This document shows, one piece after another, positions 1 to 6,914 of a stretch of DNA of 9,787 nt. Origin of the DNA: an uncultured Verrucomicrobiota bacterium. GTDB lineage: Bacteria; Verrucomicrobiota; Kiritimatiellia; RFP12; UBA1067. The notes under the pieces are model-generated. The model did not search any database. It worked only from the letters and a program-made list of their open reading frames with translations, and was not told where the DNA came from. The stretch covers positions 1 to 9,787 of the forward strand of contig CAMPAF010000097.1 of the NCBI GenBank assembly GCA_946631535.1, read 5' to 3'. The position numbers were made by a program, and so were the translations under genes. Position 1 is the first letter of the stretch, and each line of letters begins with the position of its first letter.

Positions 1-2856
1 GACTGGGACGACCTCATCCGCTTCGCCGCCGACGGCTGCGCGGCGCGCGGCCTCTCGTTCAAGATGCAGAACTGCCCCGGCTGGTCTATGAGCGGCGGCC
101 CGTGGATCGCTCCGTCGAACGCCATGCGCAATCTCACCTACTCGCGCACGGACGTGACTGGCGGCAAGCCCTTGAAGCTGTCGCTGCCAGTTCCCGACTG
201 GCAGATGGAATCGCGCCTGAAAGCTGAAGACCTCGACTACCACGACCTCTTCGTGCTCGCGTTCCCCACGCCACCTGGCGATACGCCGGGATCTTATGAG
301 ACGAAGCCGAAGGCGCGCACGGACAAGGACGGCGTGCTGAAGCTCGTCTACCGCTTCGACAAGCCGATGGCGTTCCGTTCGGTGGCGCTGCCGTCGCCGC
401 GCCAGATGAACCACGACTGGGCGTACGACCCCGGCGTGACGGTCTCGGTCCGTGGCGTCTCGGCGGAAGTGCCGCAAGGCTGCTGGCAGGATGGCGTGCC
501 GTTCACGATGGCGCTCGGCGACATGCCGCCGTCCGCGGAATGGACTGTGGAGATCAAGCACGCGCATCCGGTCAACGTCCCGTTCGTGCGTTTCCGCACG
601 GGCGCACGCCTCCACAACTGGGAAGGCAAGGCCGGCTGGGTGCTCCGCGGACTGGGAGGGTCGCGCTCCTGCGCGACCGCCGCCGAGACGGCGGCCATAC
701 ATGCGGACGCGCAGGAGCGCGTCCCTCCCGGTTGCATCCGCGGTGATGTGGTGTTGGACCTGACGGACAAGTTGAAGGACGGCGTACTTGAGTGGGCGCC
801 GCCGGCGGGGAAATGGACGATCCTTCGCATCGGCCACGTGAACAACGGCACGCGCAATGGCCCTGCGCCGAAGGAGGCGACGGGCTGGGAGTGCAACAAG
901 ATGGATCGCGCAGGCATCGACGCGCACTTCGCCGCCTACATCGGCCGTCTCGCCAAGGGACCGCTCGCGGGCGGCAAGCTTAAGGGCTTCGTGGTGGACA
1001 GCTGGGAGTGCCGCCGCCAGACCTGGACGCGCTCGCTGGAATCCGACTTCCGCGCGGCGCGCGGCTACGACTTCCGCAGGAAGCTGCCGGCCGTCTTCGG
1101 CTGGGTGATCGACTCGCCGGAGAAGACGGAAGACTTCCTGCGCGACTGGCGCCAGACGCTCGGCGAGCTGGTGGAGAAGAACTACTACGCGCGCATGGAC
1201 GAGCTGGCGCGCGCGTACGGCATGACGGCGCAGTACGAGACGGCGTTCGGCGACGTGCTGCCGGGCGACCTGATGGCGTTCTGGAAGTACTGCGACACGC
1301 CGATGTGCGAGTTCTGGTTCCCGCGCGCCGAGTCGAGCGTGGGGCAGGACGACTTCAAACCGATCATCCCGTGCGCGTCGGCGGCGCACGTGTACGGCAA
1401 GGGACGCGTGGCGGCAGAGGCCTGCACGTCGATGCGCCTCAAGTGGGACGAGGACTTCAAGAACCTGAAGGGCACGATCAACCACGCGTTCGCGCGCGGC
1501 GTGACGCACCTCGTGTTCCACACCTACACGCACAACCCGCGCACGGACTGGCTGCCGCCGGGGTCGAGCTTCGGTCACTGCATCGGCACGCCGTTCATCC
1601 GCGGCCAGGCCTGGTGGAAGCACATGCCGGAGTTCACGAAGTGGGTTGCGCGGTGCGAGACGATGCTCGAGGCAGGTAAGCCAGTGAACGACATCCTGTG
1701 GTACCTCGGCGAGGAGGTCGGCCACAAGCCGAGCGAGCGCAGTCCGTTTCCGCCCGGATACAAGTACGACTACGTGAACAAGGACGCGCTCTTGAACCGC
1801 ATCTCCGTGAAGGACGGGCTCTTCACGACGCCGGAGGGCGTGACGTGGAAGGTGCTGTGGGTGCCGGAGCGCAGGTGGATGTCGGACGCCGTGAAGGCCA
1901 AGCTGTCACATTTCATAAAATGCGGTAGTCGTGTGGTCTACGGTTCGGCGAAGGATGTCGTCGAGGGAATCAAGCCAGACGTGACGTGTGCGGGCGACGG
2001 ACCGTCCGACTGGCGGAAGGGGGAACGGCCCGTCGAGTGGCTGCACCGGCGCGACGCCACGGCGGACTGGTATTTCGTGTCGGCGAACGGCATGGACCCG
2101 TACTCGGGAGAGGTGACGTTCCGTGCGGAAGGGGACGTAACCGTGTGGGATCCCGTGACAGGCAAATGCTACGCGCCGGAGATTCCGCACGTGGAGGAAG
2201 GCAGCACGACGGTCAAGCTCGACCTCGCGTCCGCAGAATGCGTGTTCGTGGTGTTCAGTCGGGGAGGGTCGCAGTTTACTGCGACCGCAACGGGAGGGTC
2301 GCGCTCCTGCGCGACCGCCGCCGAGACGGCGGTTCCCCATGCGGACGCAACAAGTTGCGTCCCTCCCGTTTCGCTGCGCGACTGGACCCTCTCGTTCCCT
2401 GCCGGCTGGGGCGCGCCGGCGTCGCTCAAGCTTGACAAGCTCGCATCTTGGACGGAACTGCCGCTCGGCGAGGAAGGCCGCCACTTCTCTGGCACGGCCA
2501 CGTACACGGCCACTTTCACCTGTGCGGACGCGCGGGAGCGCGTCCCTCCCGCCAGCAATGCCGTTTCGGCGCTGACGCTCGACCTTGGCGAGGTGGAGAC
2601 CGTCGCGGACGTGTTCGTGAACGGCAAGAAGGTGCGTACGCTCTGGGCTCCGCCATACCGTTGCGCGATCGGCGAGTTCGTGAAGGACGGCGCGAACGAA
2701 CTGCGCGTGGACGTGACAACCACGTGGTTCAACCGGCTCGCGTACGACGCGGGGCTGCAAGAAAAGGAACGCAAGACATGGACGATCGCTGGCCCGAAGA
2801 AGGGCACGCCGCCGAAGCCCGCCGGGCTGCTTGGCCCCGTATCGCTGTGCCGGTAG
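1..2856 (+). CDS. GH106-family alpha-L-rhamnosidase, 5'-truncated by window start
   Basis: The reading frame is open from base 1, so the Met at 64 is internal and the true start lies upstream. 951 residues are visible. GH106 enzymes hydrolyse alpha-L-rhamnosyl linkages, for example in pectins and other rhamnose-rich glycans. Family hallmarks seen in order: CPGWSMSGGPWI (residues ~25-36), DSWECRRQTWTRS with a following RGYDF, the long helix-rich block to YETAFGDVLPGDL, PMCEFW, AAHVYGKGRVAAEACTS, FHTYTHNP, GTPFIRGQAWWKHMPEF, and GKPVNDILWYLGEE. The C-terminus is a galactose-binding-like beta-sandwich (LDLGEVETVADVFVNGKKVR) ending in GLLGPVSL, typical of the family. About 150 N-terminal residues including any signal peptide are missing. 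The gene carries three in-frame palindromic repeat insertions (fragment residues about 219-243, 755-789 and 842-850), which add low-complexity Ala/Thr/Cys-rich peptides absent from the family pattern. The next glycosidase starts 45 nt downstream. The family assignment is firm; the exact substrate is inferred. Confidence 0.9.
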   Translation, partial: DWDDLIRFAADGCAARGLSFKMQNCPGWSMSGGPWIAPSNAMRNLTYSRTDVTGGKPLKLSLPVPDWQMESRLKAEDLDYHDLFVLAFPTPPGDTPGSYETKPKARTDKDGVLKLVYRFDKPMAFRSVALPSPRQMNHDWAYDPGVTVSVRGVSAEVPQGCWQDGVPFTMALGDMPPSAEWTVEIKHAHPVNVPFVRFRTGARLHNWEGKAGWVLRGLGGSRSCATAAETAAIHADAQERVPPGCIRGDVVLDLTDKLKDGVLEWAPPAGKWTILRIGHVNNGTRNGPAPKEATGWECNKMDRAGIDAHFAAYIGRLAKGPLAGGKLKGFVVDSWECRRQTWTRSLESDFRAARGYDFRRKLPAVFGWVIDSPEKTEDFLRDWRQTLGELVEKNYYARMDELARAYGMTAQYETAFGDVLPGDLMAFWKYCDTPMCEFWFPRAESSVGQDDFKPIIPCASAAHVYGKGRVAAEACTSMRLKWDEDFKNLKGTINHAFARGVTHLVFHTYTHNPRTDWLPPGSSFGHCIGTPFIRGQAWWKHMPEFTKWVARCETMLEAGKPVNDILWYLGEEVGHKPSERSPFPPGYKYDYVNKDALLNRISVKDGLFTTPEGVTWKVLWVPERRWMSDAVKAKLSHFIKCGSRVVYGSAKDVVEGIKPDVTCAGDGPSDWRKGERPVEWLHRRDATADWYFVSANGMDPYSGEVTFRAEGDVTVWDPVTGKCYAPEIPHVEEGSTTVKLDLASAECVFVVFSRGGSQFTATATGGSRSCATAAETAVPHADATSCVPPVSLRDWTLSFPAGWGAPASLKLDKLASWTELPLGEEGRHFSGTATYTATFTCADARERVPPASNAVSALTLDLGEVETVADVFVNGKKVRTLWAPPYRCAIGEFVKDGANELRVDVTTTWFNRLAYDAGLQEKERKTWTIAGPKKGTPPKPAGLLGPVSLCR
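654..729 (+). repeat. 76-nt REPIN-like coding palindromic element, copy 1
   Basis: The element has three hairpins in a row. Hairpin A (stem GGTCGCGC 659-666 / GCGCGACC 671-678, loop TCCT) is preceded by the tag that gives GGGAGGG at 654-660. Hairpin B is GCCGCCG 679-685 / CGGCGGC 689-695 with loop AGA. Hairpin C is GGACGCGC 705-712 / GCGCGTCC 717-724 with loop AGGA, followed by CTCCC. The ends 654-678 and 705-729 are inverted repeats of each other, with 23 of 25 positions matching. It lies inside the rhamnosidase gene and is translated as a GGSRSCATAAETA-type insertion between VLRGL and CIRGDVVLDL. No stop codon occurs in any of the six frames. The architecture (two inverted tagged palindromes around a spacer) is that of a REPIN; the name is by analogy, and no flanking target duplication is obvious. 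Confidence 0.85.
2262..2367 (+). repeat. REPIN-like coding palindromic element, copy 2, with an extra unit
   Basis: Bases 2292-2367 are a 76-nt copy with the same layout and length as the one at 654-729. Hairpin A (2297-2304/2309-2316, loop TCCT) is identical to copy 1, the central hairpin core at 2317-2332 is identical, and hairpin C is GGACGCAA 2343-2350 / TTGCGTCC 2355-2362 with loop CAAG. An additional tagged unit precedes it, starting exactly 30 nt upstream: GGGAGGG 2262-2268, stem GGTCGCAG 2267-2274 / CTGCGACC 2279-2286, loop TTTA. The whole stretch is in frame and separates VFVVFSR from LRDWTLSFPAGW, which looks like a linker before the C-terminal beta-sandwich of the rhamnosidase. Confidence 0.85.
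2526..2550 (+). repeat. Solo 25-nt unit of the coding palindromic element, copy 3
   Basis: This is a single right-hand unit: stem GGACGCGC 2526-2533 / GCGCGTCC 2538-2545, loop GGGA, then CTCCC 2546-2550. It is preceded by TGTGC where the full copies have CATGC. No A or B hairpin accompanies it, so it is either a lone unit or the remnant of a deleted full element. It is in the same codon phase as the other copies and encodes ADARERVPP, close to ADAQERVPP of copy 1. It lies in a loop between two strands of the C-terminal beta-sandwich of the rhamnosidase. Confidence 0.75.
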
Positions 2857-2888
2857 GAGATTTGCCGCAGGAAAAGCTCGCAATAGAC

Positions 2889-2894
2889 AAGGAG
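2889..2894 (+). promoter_or_regulatory. Shine-Dalgarno AAGGAG for the GTG start of the GH5-like gene
   Basis: AAGGAG lies 7 nt before GTG at 2902. It decides the start: the GTG opens directly into a signal peptide (K-K then a hydrophobic Ala/Val core). The next in-frame ATG codons lie inside or beyond the mature domain. Confidence 0.85.
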
Positions 2895-2901
2895 CGTTAA
2901 G

Positions 2902-5217
2902 GTGAAGAAGACGTTAGCGTGTGGCGTGTGCGTGGCGGTTGCGGCGGCGGCGTTTGCCGTGCCGCGCGCGGACAGGCTCGCGAAGGTTGACGCCGAGGGC
3001 GTGATGCGCTGGACGGACGACGGAAGCGAGGTGGCGCTTTTCGGCGTCAACTACTATCCGCCGTTCACGGTTGACTACAAGTCCATCAAGGAGAAGGGAC
3101 TCGACTTCTCGCAGGTGATGCGCGAGGACGTGGCGCACTTCCGCCGCCTCGGCCTCACCTGCATCCGCATCCACTGCTTCGACCGCCAGTTCTCCACGCA
3201 CGACGGCGCGTTCCTGGACAACCACCACGTGGCGCTCCTCGACGAGCTGATCGACCTCTGCGCGCGGAACGGCATCTACACCGTCCTCACGCCCATCGCC
3301 TGGTGGGGAGGCTCCTACGCCGAGGACAAGGAGGGCTTCTCCAACGACTGGCCGATGCGCGAAATGACCTCGAACCGAACGGCTTGGGCCATCCAGGCGC
3401 GCTTCCTCAAGGAATTCGGCCAGCACGTGAACGCCGTCACGAAGCGGCGCTACGCGGACGATCCCGCCATCCTCTGCTTCGAGCTGATCAACGAGCCGAT
3501 CTACCCGCCCAAGCACCCGGACGAGGAAGTGACCGCCTACATCGACGCGCTCGCGGACGGCCTGCGCGCGAGCGGCACGACGAAGCCCATCTTCTACAAT
3601 TCCTGGCACAGGCGCAACGCCGCAGCCGGCAAGGCGCGCATCGACGGCGTGACGGGCAGCACGTACCCGACCGGCCTCGTGGCCGGCCACGCGCTGCGCG
3701 GACCCCAGCTCGCCAAGATCAGGGGCTCGTCGCTCAATCCCGACGAGCACATCGCCCGCAAGGCGCGCATGATCTACGAGTTCGACTGCGCGGACACGCC
3801 CGGCGCCTACATGTATCCCGCCTTCGCGAAGGTGTTCCGCCACGAAGGCGTGCAGGTGGCCGCGCAGTTCCAGTACGACCCGATGTGCCTGGCCGACGTG
3901 AACTCCAACTGGCAGACGCACCACCTTAACCTCGTCTACACGCCCGCCAAGGCGCTCGCCTTCGCGATCGCCGCCGAGGCGTTTCGCCGCCTGCCGCGCG
4001 GCTGCGACTACACGAATGCCGTGAACGAGATCGTGTTCCCGCCGTTCCGCATCAACGCCGCGCGTAACCTTTCGCAGATGGCCACCGAGACGGACTACCT
4101 CTACACGGCCGATCCGCTCGACCCGCCGTCAGCGCCCGCGAAACTTCGGCGCGTGTGGGGCGTGGGGAAGTCGTCCGTGGCGGCGTCCACCGGCAACGGC
4201 GTCTACTTCCTCGACAAGGCGGCGGACGGCGTGTGGCGACTGCAGCTCCACCCGAGCGTGTTCACCGTGCGCGACGAATACTCCGGCGGCACGCAGCCGA
4301 AGGTGGTGGTACTTCCCGAATCCCCGACGTTCACCGTCAACCTGCCCGATCTCGGCGCGTCGTTCCGAGTGCGCGCGGCGGCGGGTGGCGCGCCGGTGGC
4401 GCAGGCGTGCGCGGGACGTGTCACGCTCGCACCCGGCGACTACGTGCTGGAGAACGTGCCCGCGTTCGACGCGAAGGCGCGCGCGGCCCTTGCCGCGCTC
4501 GAGACGCCTTCCTACCACGCGCGGACGGCCCCCGAACGCATCTGCGGCTGGCGGATGGACGACGTGCCGAGCCAGTGGGGCGCGCGCCAGCCGTTCTCGC
4601 TCAACCTCTCGGCGATTGGCGCCACCAACATCGTGGTGACGGTGCAGACGGCGGACGGCAGCGAGACGCGCGCGTTTCCCATCAACCAGTGCGCGAAACC
4701 GAATGACTGGGAGTTCTTCGACGTGGCAAAGGCGCTGAAGGTGCGGACCGGCGGCTGGCCCGAGGTGAAGAAGACGAAGTCGCGTGACCCGGAGGGCAGA
4801 CCGGCCGTGCGTCTCTCCGCCGTGGACGGCGCGTTCATCAAGCGCGACTACGTGGGACTGCGGTTCGACTGCGACGGGGAGGGATTCAGGAACATCTTCG
4901 GAGAGACGGGACCGGGCAAGACGGTCGTGTTCCGCGCGCGGGCGACGGACGCGTTCACGAAACGTGTCGAGATCGTGTTCATCCAGCGTGACGGCGGCAA
5001 CTGGGGCGTGGACCTGCCGCTTACGCCGGAGTGGCAGACGATCCGCGTGCCGGTGGAGAAGTTCCGTCCGTACTGGAATACGCGGCGCGGCGACGGCACC
5101 AAGCCGGACATGAGCCAGGTGCAGGGCTTTTCGACCGGCTACGGCCGTTGGCTCTACGGCGACTCGCTCGACAAGCCCCACGGCTACGAACTCTCGTCGA
5201 TCAAGGTCGAGTTCTGA
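2902..5217 (+). CDS. Secreted GH5-like (clan GH-A) glycoside hydrolase with C-terminal beta-sandwich domains
   Basis: 771 aa from a GTG start. The signal peptide is residues 1-19 (KK, hydrophobic core, AFA before VPRADR), so the enzyme is exported. The catalytic barrel spans about 30-400. Its landmarks are LFGVNYYPPF, the strand CIRIHCF, the acid/base motif FELINEP with Glu198, and the probable nucleophile Glu293 in MIYEFDC, 95 residues later as expected for retaining clan GH-A enzymes. Residues ~410-530 form a beta-rich module. Residues ~540-771 look like jelly-roll carbohydrate-binding modules (EIVFIQRDGGNWGVDLPL, ending ELSSIKVEF). GH5 members cleave beta-linked glucans, mannans and related glycans; the exact specificity cannot be read here. 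The 45-nt gap after the rhamnosidase implies one transcript and a shared target polysaccharide. No sign of damage. Alternative: another clan GH-A family such as a GH2-like catalytic domain. Confidence 0.82.
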   Translation: MKKTLACGVCVAVAAAAFAVPRADRLAKVDAEGVMRWTDDGSEVALFGVNYYPPFTVDYKSIKEKGLDFSQVMREDVAHFRRLGLTCIRIHCFDRQFSTHDGAFLDNHHVALLDELIDLCARNGIYTVLTPIAWWGGSYAEDKEGFSNDWPMREMTSNRTAWAIQARFLKEFGQHVNAVTKRRYADDPAILCFELINEPIYPPKHPDEEVTAYIDALADGLRASGTTKPIFYNSWHRRNAAAGKARIDGVTGSTYPTGLVAGHALRGPQLAKIRGSSLNPDEHIARKARMIYEFDCADTPGAYMYPAFAKVFRHEGVQVAAQFQYDPMCLADVNSNWQTHHLNLVYTPAKALAFAIAAEAFRRLPRGCDYTNAVNEIVFPPFRINAARNLSQMATETDYLYTADPLDPPSAPAKLRRVWGVGKSSVAASTGNGVYFLDKAADGVWRLQLHPSVFTVRDEYSGGTQPKVVVLPESPTFTVNLPDLGASFRVRAAAGGAPVAQACAGRVTLAPGDYVLENVPAFDAKARAALAALETPSYHARTAPERICGWRMDDVPSQWGARQPFSLNLSAIGATNIVVTVQTADGSETRAFPINQCAKPNDWEFFDVAKALKVRTGGWPEVKKTKSRDPEGRPAVRLSAVDGAFIKRDYVGLRFDCDGEGFRNIFGETGPGKTVVFRARATDAFTKRVEIVFIQRDGGNWGVDLPLTPEWQTIRVPVEKFRPYWNTRRGDGTKPDMSQVQGFSTGYGRWLYGDSLDKPHGYELSSIKVEF

Positions 5218-5235
5218 TTTGAAGAGCTTTCTGCC

Positions 5236-5264
5236 TTGTGCGACAGGGGCGGAAATGCTAGACT
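5236..5264 (+). promoter_or_regulatory. Possible sigma70-type promoter in the 5218-5369 gap
   Basis: TTGTGC (5236-5241) and TAGACT (5259-5264) are separated by 17 nt. TG at 5256-5257 gives an extended -10. The match is moderate (3/6 and 4/6). The 152-nt gap is the longest non-coding stretch between complete genes and separates glycosidases from a functionally different gene group. A start near 5271 would leave a leader of about 100 nt before the ATG at 5370. Apart from the 8-nt palindrome GGCATGCC at 5305-5312, I see no clear structured RNA or terminator in the gap. Confidence 0.35.
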
Positions 5265-5358
5265 GTACCTGTTTTGTTCTTCTGCCGCGTTTCCGTCGAT
5301 GTTTGGCATGCCCTTCGGACTATGCGGCGGAGGTGTTCTGGAATTACAGGAAGGAGCG

Positions 5359-5364
5359 AGGAGG
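5359..5364 (+). promoter_or_regulatory. Shine-Dalgarno AGGAGG for the 79-aa secreted protein
   Basis: A perfect AGGAGG lies 5 nt before ATG at 5370. It supports that start over the in-frame upstream ATG at 5274, which has no such site and would bury the signal peptide. Confidence 0.8.
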
Positions 5365-5369
5365 AAGGC

Positions 5370-5609
5370 ATGGCGAGATGGAGTAGGCCTGTCGTTGCGC
5401 TGGCAGGCGTTATCGTAGGAGCCTCATGGGCGTTTGCCGCAGATTCGGCAACGTCGCAACCGGGCGTCATTGACAGCCGCCTTCGTGTGAGCGGCAGCGC
5501 CGCCGCGACCCCCGTGCTGGAAGCCCGGTCGGGACATGATTCCGTGTCAGAGGAGACGTTCACCCTCGACACGGCCACGGCCATCGGTACCTTGATCATG
5601 TTCCGCTAG
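5370..5609 (+). CDS. Small secreted protein of unknown function (79 aa)
   Basis: The start is fixed by the AGGAGG site and by the signal peptide that follows: MARWSRP, a hydrophobic stretch, then SWAFA before ADSAT at about residue 23. The mature part is only ~56 residues, Ser/Ala/Thr rich, with LRVSGSAAATPVLEARSG and a hydrophobic end GTLIMFR. I recognise no domain and no cysteines are present. Its stop is 16 nt before the first SUMF1-type gene, so it is probably the first gene of that operon. It could be an exported partner of the SUMF1 proteins, a small envelope peptide, or the stub of a longer protein. The clean start, signal peptide and in-operon spacing argue that it is expressed. An upstream-extended version of 111 aa in the same frame is less likely. 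Confidence 0.6.
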   Translation: MARWSRPVVALAGVIVGASWAFAADSATSQPGVIDSRLRVSGSAAATPVLEARSGHDSVSEETFTLDTATAIGTLIMFR

Positions 5610-5625
5610 CACAAGGAGCAAGACG

Positions 5626-6882
5626 ATGAAAGCATGTACTACTTTGCTTGTTACGGCCCTTGCGCTGACTTTCGCGGCGGGGGCGGTGGACCTCACGGAG
5701 CCGCTTGCCGTCTCCAACGTCCGCTTCTCGCAGGACCGCGCCACGCAGCTGGTGACGGTGAACTACGCGCTCGCCAACCAGGGTGAGCCGGCGTACGTGG
5801 CGCTGGGCGTGCTGACGAACGGCGTCACCATCGGGATGCAGCACGTCCGGACCGTCGCGGGCGACGTCTCGCAGCGGGGGCTGGACGTTCTCGCGCGGGG
5901 CGCCGTGCCGGACGACGGCAACGAAAAGACGATCGTGTGGGACGCCCACCGGGACTGGCGCGGCAACCTCGGCAGCAACGTGACGGTGGAGGTCTCGGCC
6001 TGGTACACCAATGCGCCTCCAATCGTCTACATGGTGGTGGACCTGAGCGGGGGCACGGCGGCTGAACGGTATCCGGTTTCGCTTACGACTGCGGTGCCCG
6101 ATCCCGCAGATGTCTCCTGCGTCTCCAACAAGCTCTGGCTGCGCTACATCCCCGCCGGCACGTTCACGCAGGGCAGTCCCGAGACCGAGGCGGGGCGTGA
6201 CACGACGGGGCGCGAGACGCAGCATCAGGTCACGCTCACGAAGCCGTTCTACGCCGGCGTGTTCGAGCTCACGCGGGCGCAGTATCGGCTCGTGATGGGA
6301 AGCGATCCCGGCGACGGCGAGACGATGACCTGCCCCGTGAACAAGGTGAAGTTCTACGACTTCGTCGGCACCAACATCAATCCCGCCGTCTCCAACACGG
6401 TGGCCGCCGGCACGTTCCTCGCGACGATCCGCGAGAAGACCGGGTTGCTCCTCAACCTGCCGACCGACGCGCAATGGGAATACGCCTGCCGCGCGGGCAC
6501 GACCGGGCTCTACAACGTGGAGACGAACGCGACGGTCACGATCGACGACCTCGCCTGGTACTACGGGAACGCGTCGGGCAAGGTCCATCCCGTTGGACAG
6601 AAGCGGCCGAACGCCTGGGGACTTTACGACATGCACGGCAACGTGCTCGAGTTCTGCCGGGAGCGTTTGAACGCGAATATGGGCTCTGGCGCGCGGACGG
6701 ATCCTGTCAACACGGGGACGAGCAGCGGATTCGTGATTCGCGGCGGGTATTTCGGCGACGGGGACGCCAACTGCCGTTCGGCCCGGCGCGGTTGGCGTGC
6801 GCCGAGCGAGGCGGATCCATCCGGATGGTATGGCGGCCAAGGGCAAAACGACGGCTTCCGCCTCTGGCTGACCTTGGAATGA
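5626..6882 (+). CDS. Secreted SUMF1/FGE-sulfatase-domain protein, paralogue 1
   Basis: 418 aa, with AAGGAG 7 nt before the ATG. The signal peptide ends near residue 20 (FAAGA). Residues ~22-130 form a beta-rich domain (SQDRATQLVTVNYALANQGEPAYV, then TIVWDAHRDWRGNLGSNVTVEVSAWYTN), which resembles an Ig/FlgD-like fold. The FGE-sulfatase fold follows from LWLRYIPAGTF to the C-terminus, with HQVTLTKPFYAGVFELTRAQY, W284EYACRAGT, Y334DMHGNVLE and R372GG. True formylglycine-generating enzymes carry two copper-binding cysteines after RGG. Here the position 6 after the Arg is Asp and only Cys383 remains (NCRSA), so sulfatase activation is doubtful. A ligand-binding or structural role outside the cytoplasm is inferred. 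It heads three tandem paralogues, follows the small secreted gene by 16 nt, and no sulfatase gene is in the window. Confidence 0.85.
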   Translation: MKACTTLLVTALALTFAAGAVDLTEPLAVSNVRFSQDRATQLVTVNYALANQGEPAYVALGVLTNGVTIGMQHVRTVAGDVSQRGLDVLARGAVPDDGNEKTIVWDAHRDWRGNLGSNVTVEVSAWYTNAPPIVYMVVDLSGGTAAERYPVSLTTAVPDPADVSCVSNKLWLRYIPAGTFTQGSPETEAGRDTTGRETQHQVTLTKPFYAGVFELTRAQYRLVMGSDPGDGETMTCPVNKVKFYDFVGTNINPAVSNTVAAGTFLATIREKTGLLLNLPTDAQWEYACRAGTTGLYNVETNATVTIDDLAWYYGNASGKVHPVGQKRPNAWGLYDMHGNVLEFCRERLNANMGSGARTDPVNTGTSSGFVIRGGYFGDGDANCRSARRGWRAPSEADPSGWYGGQGQNDGFRLWLTLE

Positions 6883-6899
6883 ACGGCGGCGACCCGCGA

Positions 6900-6910
6900 G
6901 AAAGGAACCT
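6900..6910 (+). promoter_or_regulatory. Shine-Dalgarno block GAAAGGAACCT of SUMF1 paralogue 2
   Basis: AAAGGA at 6901-6906 lies 8 nt before ATG 6915. The same 11-nt block recurs at 8160-8170 before paralogue 3, so this initiation region was copied along with the gene. It decides the start at 6915 over ATG 6879, which overlaps the previous stop as ATGA but lacks a ribosome site and would place 12 charged residues before the signal peptide. Confidence 0.75.
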
Positions 6911-6914
6911 CGAT

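Noticed and set aside
654..729. CRISPR or tandem repeat array as explanation of the repeated blocks in the rhamnosidase
   Set aside because: Units are inverted, palindromic, far apart and lack regular unique spacers.
2432..2437. TTGACA hexamer inside the rhamnosidase gene
   Set aside because: No -10-like hexamer at suitable spacing and it lies within coding sequence.
2169..3050. Antisense open frame (293 codons) across the GH106/GH5 junction
   Set aside because: Shadow frame, lengthened because the palindromic repeats contain no stops on either strand; no ribosome site or domain seen.
5218..5235. Possible terminator after the GH5-like gene (GAAGAGCTTTC)
   Set aside because: The inverted repeat is too short and imperfect, with no T-tract.
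5236..5418. 60-codon + strand open frame in the intergenic region
   Set aside because: No ribosome site or motif; it overlaps the better-supported 79-aa secreted protein in another frame.
6474..6914. Upstream extension of the paralogue 2 frame (a 557-aa version)
   Set aside because: The first ~135 residues are the out-of-frame reading of paralogue 1; the signal peptide and Shine-Dalgarno place the start at 6915.
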